Of a stretch of DNA of 19,978 bases, positions 13,632 through 19,978 are shown in pieces. The translations under genes were made by a program, and so were the position numbers. This stretch comes from an uncultured Clostridia bacterium. Its GTDB lineage: Bacteria; Bacillota; Clostridia; Oscillospirales; Oscillospiraceae. Position 1 is the first letter of the stretch. Every line of letters starts with the position of its first letter. The stretch covers positions 1 through 19,978 of the forward strand of contig CAMNHH010000021.1 of assembly GCA_946539175.1 (NCBI GenBank). Reading direction: 5' to 3'. The notes under the pieces are model-generated. The model was not told the DNA's origin and did no database searches. It saw only the letters and a list, made by a program, of their open reading frames with translations.

Positions 13632-15104
13632 TTATTTGTAGATGGTCTCCATGGCCTCCAGGGCGGAGGAGGCGGTGGCGATGGAGATGTTGTGGCAGAG
13701 GATCACGTCCTGAATGTTCTTGCGCTCCACCAGATTGGAGATGCTGGGGTCGGAGTAGCCGGCCCAGCCGCACCACTTCTTGTAGTTGCGGAAGTCGATC
13801 CAGTAGATGTGCTCGTAGTGGTCGATCAGGAAGGGAATGAAGGCGTTGCCGTAGGAGTCCTTCACGATCAGCACGGAGGAGCCGTCGGTGATTTCCTCGT
13901 TGTGGACGTAGTTGTAGGCCTGGTCGCCGCCGGCGAAGGTGGCGTAGAGCTCGCTCTTGGCGTAGTTGGACACGTCGTTGACGATGCGCCAGGCGTATTT
14001 CGTGAAGCTCCCGTCGTTGTTGGCCACGTACATCTCCATGGTGTTGGTGCCGTTGGGGACGTAGGCGTTGACGGTGTCGGGATTGGCGGCCAGGGAGGCG
14101 TTCTTGTTGGAGTTGGCATAGAAGGTCCCCAGGAAGCCCTCAAAGCTGTAGGTCTTTTCAAAATAGGACAGCTCGTGGGGCGTCACGCCCTTCTCCTTGC
14201 ACCATTCCCGGTAGGCGTAGTAGGCGCCCAGGGCGGTCCAGTGGTGGTCGGTGCGGAAGAAGATGTATTCGTCGTTGTGGGCCTTCAGAGCCGGGACCAT
14301 GGTGACGGTCTTCACCGAGGGGTCCATGTTCTGGTAGCACCACTCCGTGGCGGCGTGTTCGTCGGAGGCGCCGGTGGATTCCCGCACCTCGTCGGAGAGC
14401 ATGATGCCCGCGGAGATGGGGCAGAGCATGGAGTAGACCTGGGCCTTCCCCGCCAGATTCTTGGCCAGCCTGTTCACCAGCAGACAGTAGCGGGCGGAGT
14501 TGCTCTCACTGAAGTAGTAGACGCCGTAGCCCGCCCCGTTGGCGATGTAGATGGAGCCGGCCTTCTGCAGATCCTCGTTCACGTCGTTGGCGCCCTGGCC
14601 GTTGTATTCGGTGGTCACAGGCGCCGCGGGCTCCGTGGAGGCCTGGGTGCCCTGCTCGGTGGAGGGCTGGGGTTCCTGCCCGCCTCCGTTTTGGGTGTTG
14701 ACGGGGGCCGCGGTCTCGGTGGTGGTGCGGCCCGCCAGCTCCTCCAGATCCACGCTGCCGGAGGGGATCTCGTCGGCCTTCTCGCCGTTGTTGATCATCT
14801 GCTCGCCCCGGATGCCGTAGAGCTGCTCCAGCTTGGTGTTGGCGTCGATCAGACCCTCCCGCAGGGGGTAGGTGTCGGCGTACCAGGTGGAGACGTCGGA
14901 GAAGAAGCTGCCGTCCCAGAGCCCGGCCAGACTGAAACTGGGGAATTTGGCCAGATCCCGCTTCTCCACCGTGGAGGTCTTGGGCCGGGCGAACCACAGC
15001 AGGCCAATGAAGCCCATCAGCACCAGAAAGCCTAAGAACAGCAGCTGCTTGATCTGGATGCTGCGAAAGCGGATCCGTTGATATTCTTGCTTCGTCGGTT
15101 TCAT
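13632..15104 (-). CDS. DHHW family protein, AlgX/AlgJ-like O-acetylation partner
   Basis: This 490-residue protein has an N-terminal membrane anchor (about 20-38) and an otherwise outside-facing body. It carries the family name motif DHHW at 286-289, and VKDSYGNAF with S417. In AlgX and AlgJ, an Asp-His pair and a Ser of a GDSL-like fold form the acetyl-transfer triad; D286, H288 and S417 fit that plan. Residues 107-180 are a low-complexity Thr/Glu/Gln/Pro/Gly insert, probably a flexible linker. It begins 13 bases after the MBOAT stop, with AGGAG five bases before the ATG, so the two form one unit. Together they would move acetyl groups across the membrane onto a surface glycan; which glycan is not shown. 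Confidence 0.9.
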   Translation of the reverse strand: MKPTKQEYQRIRFRSIQIKQLLFLGFLVLMGFIGLLWFARPKTSTVEKRDLAKFPSFSLAGLWDGSFFSDVSTWYADTYPLREGLIDANTKLEQLYGIRGEQMINNGEKADEIPSGSVDLEELAGRTTTETAAPVNTQNGGGQEPQPSTEQGTQASTEPAAPVTTEYNGQGANDVNEDLQKAGSIYIANGAGYGVYYFSESNSARYCLLVNRLAKNLAGKAQVYSMLCPISAGIMLSDEVRESTGASDEHAATEWCYQNMDPSVKTVTMVPALKAHNDEYIFFRTDHHWTALGAYYAYREWCKEKGVTPHELSYFEKTYSFEGFLGTFYANSNKNASLAANPDTVNAYVPNGTNTMEMYVANNDGSFTKYAWRIVNDVSNYAKSELYATFAGGDQAYNYVHNEEITDGSSVLIVKDSYGNAFIPFLIDHYEHIYWIDFRNYKKWCGWAGYSDPSISNLVERKNIQDVILCHNISIATASSALEAMETIYK

Positions 15105-15117
15105 AAGGGCTCCTTTC

Positions 15118-16563
15118 TCAGAATTGGAAATAGATGAAGGGATTGTACTGGTTCCCCGCCAGGGACATCATGGACAGCACCAGCAGCAGCACCGGCATGG
15201 CCGCATCCCAAACCCCGTAGACCGTCAGCCAGGCGGCGCTCCGCTGGCTGAGATTGCGGAGCATGTTCCCCAGGGTCTTGGCCAGGGGAGTGGCCGCCAG
15301 GCAGCAGAACAACAGGAAGAACAGGTTGTTTTGGAAGACCAGCCGGATGGACAGGGCGCTGAAGGCGTTGCCGTTGAGGCCGAAGAGGCCCTTCACGGCG
15401 GGCAGGAGCTGACCGCTTCCGTCAAAGCGGAAGAGGATCCAGCCGAAGCCCACGATCAGCAGGGTCAGCACGTGCCGCAGGGGCCTGGGGATGCGGCCCG
15501 TGTCCACCAGGTATTTCTCGACGACCAGGAAGACGAAGTAGTACAGGCCCCAGAGGATGTAGTTCCAGCTGGCCCCGTGCCACATGCCCGTCAGACCCCA
15601 GACCACGAAGAGGTTGAAGATGTGACGGCCCTTGGAGCAGCGGTTGCCCCCCAGGGGAATGTAGACGTAGTCCCGGAAGAAGGAGGACAGGGAGATATGC
15701 CAGCGCCGCCAGAAGTCCGTCACGGAGTCGGCGGTGTACGGATAGTTGAAGTTCTCCTTGTAGTGGAAGCCGCACATCAGGCCCATGCCGATGGCCATAT
15801 CCGAGTAGGCGGAGAAGTCCAGGTAGATGAACAGGGTGTAGGCCAGCATCACCAGCCACATGCCGGTGACGGGCGTGCCCTGCACGATGGCGGCGGTGAG
15901 ATCCCCGTCCACGGCGATGCCGAACACGTCCCGCACCACGGCGGCGCAGCCGTTGGCCAGCACGGCCTTCTTGGCCAGACCCACGGTGAAGCGGGTGATG
16001 CCCCGGCTCAGCTCCGTGCGCTTGACCTTCCGGTGGAGGATGTCATGGTTCACGTCCCGGTAGCGGACGATGGGTCCGGCGATGCACTGGTGGAAGAGGC
16101 TGGCGTAGAGCAGCAGCAGCCAGTACTTCTCCTGCGCCTCCGTGTCGCCCCGGTAGACGTCGATGACGTAGGACAGCAGCTGGAAGCTGTAGAAGCTGAT
16201 GCCGATGGGCAGGGCAATCGCCGGGATCACCTTGGGGAAGCCCAGCAGCAGCTGCACGTTCCGCAGGAAGAAGCCGGTGTACTTGAAGACGCCCAGAATC
16301 AGCAGCACCAGAACCACGGCGAGCACCAGGATCCGCTTTTTCTCCTCCTGCCGCTGGCGGCGGGAGATCAGCAGAGCGGAGGCCCAGCAGATCAGGGTCA
16401 TGAGCAGCAGCAGAGGCACAAAGCGGATCCCCGCCCAGGCGTAGAACACCAGGGAGAAGGACAGCATAACGATGTTTTTCTTCCGGATGTCCGTCACCAC
16501 AGCCTGGGTGATGATGTTGGCGGCGAAGAAGAGGAAGACGAATAACAGACTTGAAAAAACCAA
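15118..16563 (-). CDS. MBOAT family O-acyltransferase (AlgI/DltB/PatA-like)
   Basis: This 481-residue multi-pass membrane protein starts VFSSLLFVFLF, as AlgI proteins do. It has the MBOAT core at about 248-340: LDFSAYSDMAIGMG, NFNYPYTADSVTDFWRRWH (H289), FFRDYVYIPLGGNR and LTGMWHGASWNYILWG with the catalytic H329. The family passes an acyl group, usually acetyl, from a cytosolic donor across the membrane to a partner enzyme, here most likely the DHHW protein. The start is a TTG at 16563, with AAAGGAGG seven bases upstream; no in-frame ATG fits, and the alternative longer frame crosses the promoter. It is the first gene of a two-gene operon. Alginate and peptidoglycan or polysaccharide acetylation use the same architecture, so the target is open. 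Confidence 0.92.
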   Translation of the reverse strand: MVFSSLLFVFLFFAANIITQAVVTDIRKKNIVMLSFSLVFYAWAGIRFVPLLLLMTLICWASALLISRRQRQEEKKRILVLAVVLVLLILGVFKYTGFFLRNVQLLLGFPKVIPAIALPIGISFYSFQLLSYVIDVYRGDTEAQEKYWLLLLYASLFHQCIAGPIVRYRDVNHDILHRKVKRTELSRGITRFTVGLAKKAVLANGCAAVVRDVFGIAVDGDLTAAIVQGTPVTGMWLVMLAYTLFIYLDFSAYSDMAIGMGLMCGFHYKENFNYPYTADSVTDFWRRWHISLSSFFRDYVYIPLGGNRCSKGRHIFNLFVVWGLTGMWHGASWNYILWGLYYFVFLVVEKYLVDTGRIPRPLRHVLTLLIVGFGWILFRFDGSGQLLPAVKGLFGLNGNAFSALSIRLVFQNNLFFLLFCCLAATPLAKTLGNMLRNLSQRSAAWLTVYGVWDAAMPVLLLVLSMMSLAGNQYNPFIYFQF

Positions 16564-16603
16564 TGTATGGCCTCCTTTCGCAGAATACAGCCGAATTGCG
16601 TCT

Positions 16604-16632
16604 ATTATAGTACAAACGCAACTGATTTGCAA
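16604..16632 (-). promoter_or_regulatory. Promoter for the MBOAT-DHHW operon
   Basis: TTGCAA (16632-16627) and a perfect TATAAT (16609-16604) are 17 bases apart on the minus strand, about 40 bases before the TTG start. Confidence 0.8.
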
Positions 16633-16652
16633 CAGAAAAAACTGCCCGGCCG

Positions 16653-16685
16653 GAAAACAAAAGCCGCCGGCAGAGCCGACGGCTT
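16653..16685 (-). terminator. Terminator after the SLH-domain gene
   Basis: On the minus strand an 11-bp stem (AAGCCG-T-CGGC with GCCG-G-CGGCTT, one G-T pair) around a 3-base loop is followed by TTTTGTTTT. It lies 12 bases past the SLH gene stop. Confidence 0.9.
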
Positions 16686-16697
16686 GGATAGAAAGGA

Positions 16698-18041
16698 TCA
16701 GGGCGCGGTCAGTACAAACAGATTATACAGGTAGGTCACAACGTAGGCGCGGGAGCATCCGGCGCCGGGCACCAGATTGCCGCTGTAGCCCTCGTTGCCC
16801 ACCAGGATGCCGCCGTGATAGGCCCACAGCACCGGCTTGCAGAAGTACTTGTCCGAGGGCACGTCCTGGTAGGGATTGGTGCTGCTGCCGGGGGTGATCC
16901 GGCCTACGTAGTTCCACAGGAAGGTCAGCAGCTGGCCCCGGGTAACGGTGTCCGAGGGGGAGAAGCGGTCGGCGCTGGTGCCGCAGGTGATTCCGTTTTC
17001 CACCGCCCACAGCACCGGCTGATAGAAGTAGTTGGAGGAGCTGACGTCCCGGAAGGGGTTGGTCTTAGTCTTGGGCGCGGGCTTGCCGGCCGCGATCCAG
17101 AGGAAGGTCAGGGCCTCGCCGCGGGTCACGGTCTGATCCGGGGAGAAGGTGGTGGCGCTGGTGCCGCAGGTGATCTGCGGGTCGTGGAAGTAGGCCCAGT
17201 TGATGGCGTCGTAGGCCCAGTGGGAGGAGGCGGGCATATCCTTGAAGGGAATGACGGGGGCGCCGCCGCCCACGGCCGGACCGTCGGGCAGCCCCAGCAC
17301 GTTTACAATATAGTTATAGACCTTGGTCTGATAAGCCTTGTTGCTGTAGCAGACGGAGGAAGAGGACTGGGCTGCCCGGGTCAGCAGGGCGTTGTGGAAG
17401 AGCTGCAGGGAGCTGATGGTGTCGGAGGAGGAGAGTCCCAGCGTGGCGCGAACCTCTTCCACCAGCTTCTTGGCGTTGCCCTCGCCGCCGTGATGCTGTA
17501 CGGTGCAGTAGTAGAGCAGCGCAGCCTCGGAGCGGATCCCGTATTTGGTCCAGCCGGTCTGGGCCTCGTTGAGCACGTAGTAGCGGAGCAGGGCTTCCTG
17601 CTGCTGCCGGCCCACGCTGGAGCTCAGAAGGGCCTTGGCGGCGGCGATCTCACTGCTGCTGAACTTCCGGGTCTTCCAATAGCAGTTCCAGGGGGGCATC
17701 TTGGAGACGGAGTCGGTGATGGGAGTGGAGGCCACCTCATAGTACAGCTCGTCGCCCAGGATCTGACGGCTGTAGCTGGGGTTCGCGCTGATGATCCACT
17801 TCAGAAGCTGGCAGGCCGCGGAGCCGATCCAGCCGCCGATGCCCATTCCCACGCAGGAGCTGGTGTTGATCACGCTGTCGTAGCGGTCGTTGGCCTCCAG
17901 CTTGCGGATGATGGCAAGTCCGTGATTTTGAAGCGCTGTTACGTCGATGCTGCTTTCCAGGGTCGCGGCCGCGAAGACCGTGGGGGCCATCCCCACGCAC
18001 AGGCACAGGACCAGCAGAAGCGCGATGATTCTGTGTTTCAT
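16698..18041 (-). CDS. Secreted protein with three SLH domains and a putative hydrolase-like N-domain
   Basis: This 447-residue protein has a signal peptide (1-25, cleavage after VFA or AFAA-like residues 22-25). The N-terminal domain is about 30-200, and three S-layer homology domains span about 264-318, 328-379 and 389-442, each with an F-x-D-V or similar start and the TRG-type motif (TVTRGEAL, TVTRGQLL; the third is degenerate, GCSRAYVV). SLH domains bind pyruvylated secondary wall polymers. The N-domain pattern around residues 40-82 (IIRKLEA, then YDSV, GIGGWIGSAACQLLKWI) faintly recalls clostridial lysozyme- or chitosanase-like modules, with E49 where the acid would be. That link is tentative. 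The ATG at 18041 is preferred over an upstream in-frame start because GAGG precedes it and the signal peptide follows directly. It is monocistronic. Confidence 0.85.
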   Translation of the reverse strand: MKHRIIALLLVLCLCVGMAPTVFAAATLESSIDVTALQNHGLAIIRKLEANDRYDSVINTSSCVGMGIGGWIGSAACQLLKWIISANPSYSRQILGDELYYEVASTPITDSVSKMPPWNCYWKTRKFSSSEIAAAKALLSSSVGRQQQEALLRYYVLNEAQTGWTKYGIRSEAALLYYCTVQHHGGEGNAKKLVEEVRATLGLSSSDTISSLQLFHNALLTRAAQSSSSVCYSNKAYQTKVYNYIVNVLGLPDGPAVGGGAPVIPFKDMPASSHWAYDAINWAYFHDPQITCGTSATTFSPDQTVTRGEALTFLWIAAGKPAPKTKTNPFRDVSSSNYFYQPVLWAVENGITCGTSADRFSPSDTVTRGQLLTFLWNYVGRITPGSSTNPYQDVPSDKYFCKPVLWAYHGGILVGNEGYSGNLVPGAGCSRAYVVTYLYNLFVLTAP

Positions 18042-18094
18042 AAATACCTCACTTTTAGAGAAACGCGGCTCTCTGAATCGCCGGAAATGAAGCG

Positions 18095-18239
18095 AATTTG
18101 TATCATTTCGTAACCATTTTAACATATTCAATCGAATTATGCAAGCGAAATTTTTGTGAAGCTCCTTTAAAAACCTTGAAAAATCAAGAAAATCCGGGCT
18201 TTTTGGCCGAAAATCAATGGTTACAAAATGTTACAAAAT
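18095..18239. repeat. Inverted pair of 24-base elements around the SLH gene promoter
   Basis: An element starting AATGGTTACAAAATG lies on the plus strand at 18216-18239. A copy matching 21 of 24 bases lies on the minus strand at 18118-18095, 97 bases away. Each is internally a near-repeat of 10 bases (TTACAAAATG, then TTACAAAATG), one helical turn. One copy overlaps the -10 region of the SLH gene promoter and the other lies about 100 bases upstream, suggesting paired operator sites. Confidence 0.6.
18116..18144 (-). promoter_or_regulatory. Promoter for the SLH-domain gene
   Basis: TTGCAT (18144-18139) and TAAAAT (18121-18116) are 17 bases apart on the minus strand, with TG one base before the -10 as an extended element. 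The predicted leader is about 65 bases. Confidence 0.7.
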
Positions 18240-18343
18240 GAAAAAATGAACGAATTTTACACAATATATAGTAGCGGCTCTGTCAAATAAGTGCAAATAA
18301 GCGGATTTGGAGACGGGGAGCCCGGACGGGAAAATTTTTTCTC

Positions 18344-18387
18344 GCAGGCAGGGCCTGCAGGGTATTTTTTTGCGAAAAGCGCGCAAA
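18344..18387 (+). promoter_or_regulatory. Overlapping hairpins and T-tract in the leader of the germination-like pair
   Basis: GCAGGC/GCCTGC (18344-18358) is followed 6 bases later by seven T (18365-18371), a weak terminator shape. The T-run end plus GCG (TTTGCG, 18369-18374) can also pair with CGCAAA (18382-18387). A leader attenuator is possible but unproven. The rest of the 18145-18423 gap is AT-rich; a TATAGT at 18267-18272 has no matching -35. Confidence 0.3.
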
Positions 18388-18423
18388 CTTTCCCTGTCAA
18401 GACGCAAATGAGGGGGAAAATTC

Positions 18424-18915
18424 ATGAAAAAGCTGCTGCGGATTCTGCTGGTCTGCGCCCTGCTGGGGGCCCTGGGCCTGCTGCCCTTTCACGCCTCCGA
18501 CGCGGCCAGGCTGCTGCCGGTGAAGACGATCGTCGTCACCCGATCCGGGGAGGAATATATCGTCGATATCGGCGCGGGGGTCCGGGCCGTGGGCCGCAGC
18601 CTGTCGGAGGCCCTGGCCAGGCTGAAGGAGGAGGTCACCGGGGTCGTGTTCCTGCCCACGGCGGAGCAGATTATCCTGACGGAGCCGGCGGAGGAGACTG
18701 CGGAGGCCGCGGCGGCGGAGGAGGCATTTCGCCCCGCCGCCGGGATCTATCGGACGCCGGACCCGGAGCCGGACGCCCGGGCCATGGGAGCCTATCTGAG
18801 CACGCATACCTCTAATACAACGGTATTGGATCTGCGGGCGGCCCTGGCCGTCGGCAGGGAGCTGCGGCTGCCGGTGATCCGGGCGGCGGAGGGCGGCTAC
18901 CGGGTCGATGAATAG
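18424..18915 (+). CDS. Secreted protein resembling a GerAC N-terminal domain
   Basis: This 163-residue protein has a signal peptide or anchor (about 5-27). Residues 29-90 read LLPVKTIVVTR, then GRSLSEALARL (57-67), then FLPTAEQIILTEPA, resembling domain 1 of Ger(x)C germination proteins, in which a G-x-T/S-x-x-E-A-L helix and an A-x-x-I-I-L strand recur. The end (DLRAALAVGRELRLPVI, 136-152) also fits. Full GerAC proteins are about 380 residues lipoproteins; this one lacks the other two domains and the lipobox cysteine. An Ala/Glu-rich linker covers 87-105. AGGGGG about 7 bases upstream supports the ATG. It overlaps the next gene by eight bases. The assignment is by pattern only and could be wrong. 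Confidence 0.6.
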   Translation: MKKLLRILLVCALLGALGLLPFHASDAARLLPVKTIVVTRSGEEYIVDIGAGVRAVGRSLSEALARLKEEVTGVVFLPTAEQIILTEPAEETAEAAAAEEAFRPAAGIYRTPDPEPDARAMGAYLSTHTSNTTVLDLRAALAVGRELRLPVIRAAEGGYRVDE

Positions 18916-19726
18916 ACGGAGCGGTCTCTCCTCCCGCCAGCTGGGCGCCCTGGCGCTGAGCGCCGCCGGACTGCCGGTGTTCCGGGTCTGCTGCCGGGTC
19001 AGCTGGCCCTGGGTGCTGGGGGGCGGCATTCTGGCGGCGGCCTGCCTCTCCGGGCTGACGCTGCTGGCGCACCGCCGGGCACCTTGCCCGGGCCCCGCCA
19101 CGTTTCTTTTGCTGCCGCTGCTGCCGGCGGGGGCCGTATACGCGGCCTGGGAGGCCTCCTTTTCCTTCCCGGAGACGGCGGGGGGCTTCCTGCTGCCCGC
19201 CATGGTGCTGGTTCTGGCGATCTGGGCGGCGTCCGTCGGCCCGGAGGCGGCCGGACGCTGCGCCGGGCTGCTGCTCTGGATCACGGGGGCCCTGTACGGC
19301 ACGGTGCTGATCTTCTCCCTGCCGCAGATCAGGCTGGAGCGGCTTCGCCCCGACGGGGACCCGTCCGGACTGCCGCGGGTCTTCCTGGCGCTGCTGACGC
19401 CTGGCGCGGCCCTGCTGCTGGAGCCGGAGGAGGGCCGTCCGCCCTGCTGGCCCTGGTGGGCTTCGGCGGCGGCGGCATTGGCCGCCAGCCTGGTCTGCGG
19501 CGGCATCCTGTCCGCCCCGCTGGCGGCGGAGCGGGAGGCCTTCCGGACCCTGGCCCGCGGCGTCTCGGTCCTGGGCGTGATCCGCCGCTTTGAGGCGCTG
19601 GGAAACGGGGCCATGCTCATGAGCGCCTTCTGCCTGTGCGTGCTCCTTCTGAGCGCCTTCCGGGCCCAAATCCCCGGAAAAGAGCGGCTCAAAAATTATT
19701 TTGGAAAATCGCAAAAAAAGTGTTGA
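18908..19726 (+). CDS. Multi-pass membrane protein resembling GerAB
   Basis: This 272-residue, very hydrophobic protein has about seven to eight membrane segments (roughly 11-28, 34-54, 65-82, 93-110, 117-138, 156-171, 183-204 and 232-251). It begins with SSRQLGALAL, as GerAB-type germinant-receptor permease subunits do (their N-terminus often has S-x-x-Q-L). It also has FSFPET at 85-90 and FRTLARGVSVLGVIRRFEAL at 212-231, where GerAB proteins have a conserved R-x-E helix. GerAB is usually about 365 residues with ten helices, so this is short. Its ATG overlaps the preceding gene (ATGAATAG), implying coupling. The TGA stop lies inside the TTGACA of the first rRNA-type promoter. No GerAA-like gene is present. 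The family link is tentative. Confidence 0.6.
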   Translation: MNRRSGLSSRQLGALALSAAGLPVFRVCCRVSWPWVLGGGILAAACLSGLTLLAHRRAPCPGPATFLLLPLLPAGAVYAAWEASFSFPETAGGFLLPAMVLVLAIWAASVGPEAAGRCAGLLLWITGALYGTVLIFSLPQIRLERLRPDGDPSGLPRVFLALLTPGAALLLEPEEGRPPCWPWWASAAAALAASLVCGGILSAPLAAEREAFRTLARGVSVLGVIRRFEALGNGAMLMSAFCLCVLLLSAFRAQIPGKERLKNYFGKSQKKC

Positions 19727-19751
19727 CAAACGGGGATCATGGTGCTATTAT
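19723..19751 (+). promoter_or_regulatory. rRNA-type promoter P1
   Basis: A perfect TTGACA (19723-19728) and TATTAT (19746-19751) are 17 bases apart, preceded by an A7 run. The -35 contains the stop codon of the GerAB-like gene. Confidence 0.85.
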
Positions 19752-19827
19752 ATGCGAGCGCGCTGCGGAAGGGACTTGAGAGCCCCGCCGTGCCGAGAAA
19801 AAAGTTTCGAGAAATCGAAAAAAGTTC

Positions 19828-19856
19828 TTGACAAACGGAACGCAACGTGCTAATAT
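19828..19856 (+). promoter_or_regulatory. rRNA-type promoter P2
   Basis: A perfect TTGACA (19828-19833) and TAATAT (19851-19856) are 17 bases apart. It lies 105 bases after P1 and shares with it the string TTGACAAACGG. A-rich runs upstream look like an UP element; TTTCGA/TCGAAA (19805-19820) forms a small inverted repeat just before it. Confidence 0.85.
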
Positions 19857-19978
19857 ATAAAAGTCACTGCGGTTGAGGGCAACCGATGAAACCACAGAGA
19901 TTTTATATAGGCTGCAAGGCCGATGTACCTTGAAAATTAAACAACGAGAAACATGAACAAACACCATGTCAAACAAAG
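19857..19978 (+). other. Probable rRNA operon leader (start of 16S precursor)
   Basis: Downstream of the tandem promoters is a 6-bp hairpin CGGTTG/CAACCG (19870-19885), then TGTACCTTGAAAATTAAA at 19924-19941, close to the CTTTGAAAACTAAA antitermination-type element found before 16S genes in Firmicutes. There is no open frame or tRNA here. The 16S gene itself is not in the window, so this is inferred. Confidence 0.7.

Noticed and set aside
13531..13776. Longer N-terminus for the M14 peptidase
   Set aside because: It would overlap the DHHW coding end and its terminator, and the sequence looks unlike protein of this family; the start with GGAGG at 13530 is far better.
13509..15035. Plus-strand open frame opposite the DHHW gene
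   Set aside because: Val/Gly-rich antisense shadow without a start signal; it also crosses a terminator hairpin.
15124..18113. Two long plus-strand open frames opposite the MBOAT and SLH genes
   Set aside because: Both are low-complexity antisense shadows; the minus-strand proteins have clear families, signals and promoters.
18175..18188. CTTGA/TCAAG inverted repeat with A-rich loop
   Set aside because: Only five AT-rich base pairs in an AT-rich gap, with no link to a start or end of transcription.
18282..18287. Perfect TTGACA on the minus strand in the SLH upstream region
   Set aside because: No acceptable -10 lies 16-18 bases downstream on that strand; the promoter at 18116-18144 is better placed.
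18397..19729. Minus-strand open frames opposite the germination-like pair
   Set aside because: Arg/Ser/Ala/Pro-rich or Arg/Gln-rich shadows with no ribosome binding site. The plus-strand frames have a signal peptide, membrane segments and overlapping starts.

Overview
The window is about 20 kb of GC-rich, tightly packed bacterial DNA. Its gene families point to an anaerobic, spore-forming member of the Clostridia, most like the high-GC Oscillospiraceae (Oscillibacter, Flavonifractor, Lawsonibacter or Dysosmobacter relatives): a NifU-like/GGGtGRT pair, an SLH-domain surface protein, DHHW plus MBOAT, and a germination-receptor-like pair. The placement is inferred from gene content and sigma-A-style promoters. 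No 16S sequence lies inside the window to confirm it.

Left part (1-5.8 kb). A minus-strand operon carries a NifU-like Fe-S scaffold and a GGGtGRT protein, which is cut by the left edge. Next comes a small Dabb-domain protein (minus). It is divergent from a plus-strand operon of an L,D-transpeptidase lipoprotein, a tetratricopeptide-repeat protein and a DUF4037 nucleotidyltransferase-like protein. A hairpin terminator then separates this operon from a converging gene for a GlmU-type uridylyltransferase that lacks the acetyltransferase half.

Middle part (5.8-13.5 kb). A plus-strand low-specificity threonine aldolase is divergent from the GlmU-like gene. A strong bidirectional terminator separates it from a four-gene minus-strand operon read in the order MoxR ATPase, DUF58 protein, membrane transglutaminase, aldose 1-epimerase. 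Upstream of that operon, also on the minus strand, is a LysM plus M14 zinc peptidase.

Right part (13.6-20 kb). A minus-strand MBOAT acyltransferase and DHHW protein form an AlgI/AlgX-like O-acetylation pair. They are preceded by a secreted protein with three SLH domains and an N-terminal domain faintly resembling lysozyme-type hydrolases. Divergent from it is a plus-strand pair resembling shortened germinant-receptor C and B subunits. Its last stop codon lies inside the first of two tandem rRNA-type promoters. The window ends in what looks like an rRNA operon leader, so a 16S gene probably starts just beyond the right edge.

Much of the content concerns the cell envelope: L,D-transpeptidase, UDP-GlcNAc synthesis, MoxR/DUF58/transglutaminase, a murein-type peptidase, O-acetylation, an SLH protein and germination-like proteins. 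Promoters with 17-bp spacers and intrinsic terminators divide the genes clearly into units. I saw no insertion sequence, phage gene, CRISPR array or tRNA. The least understood parts are the GGGtGRT pair, the TPR-DUF4037 pair, the miniature germination-like pair and the repeated TTACAAAATG elements near 18.1-18.24 kb.
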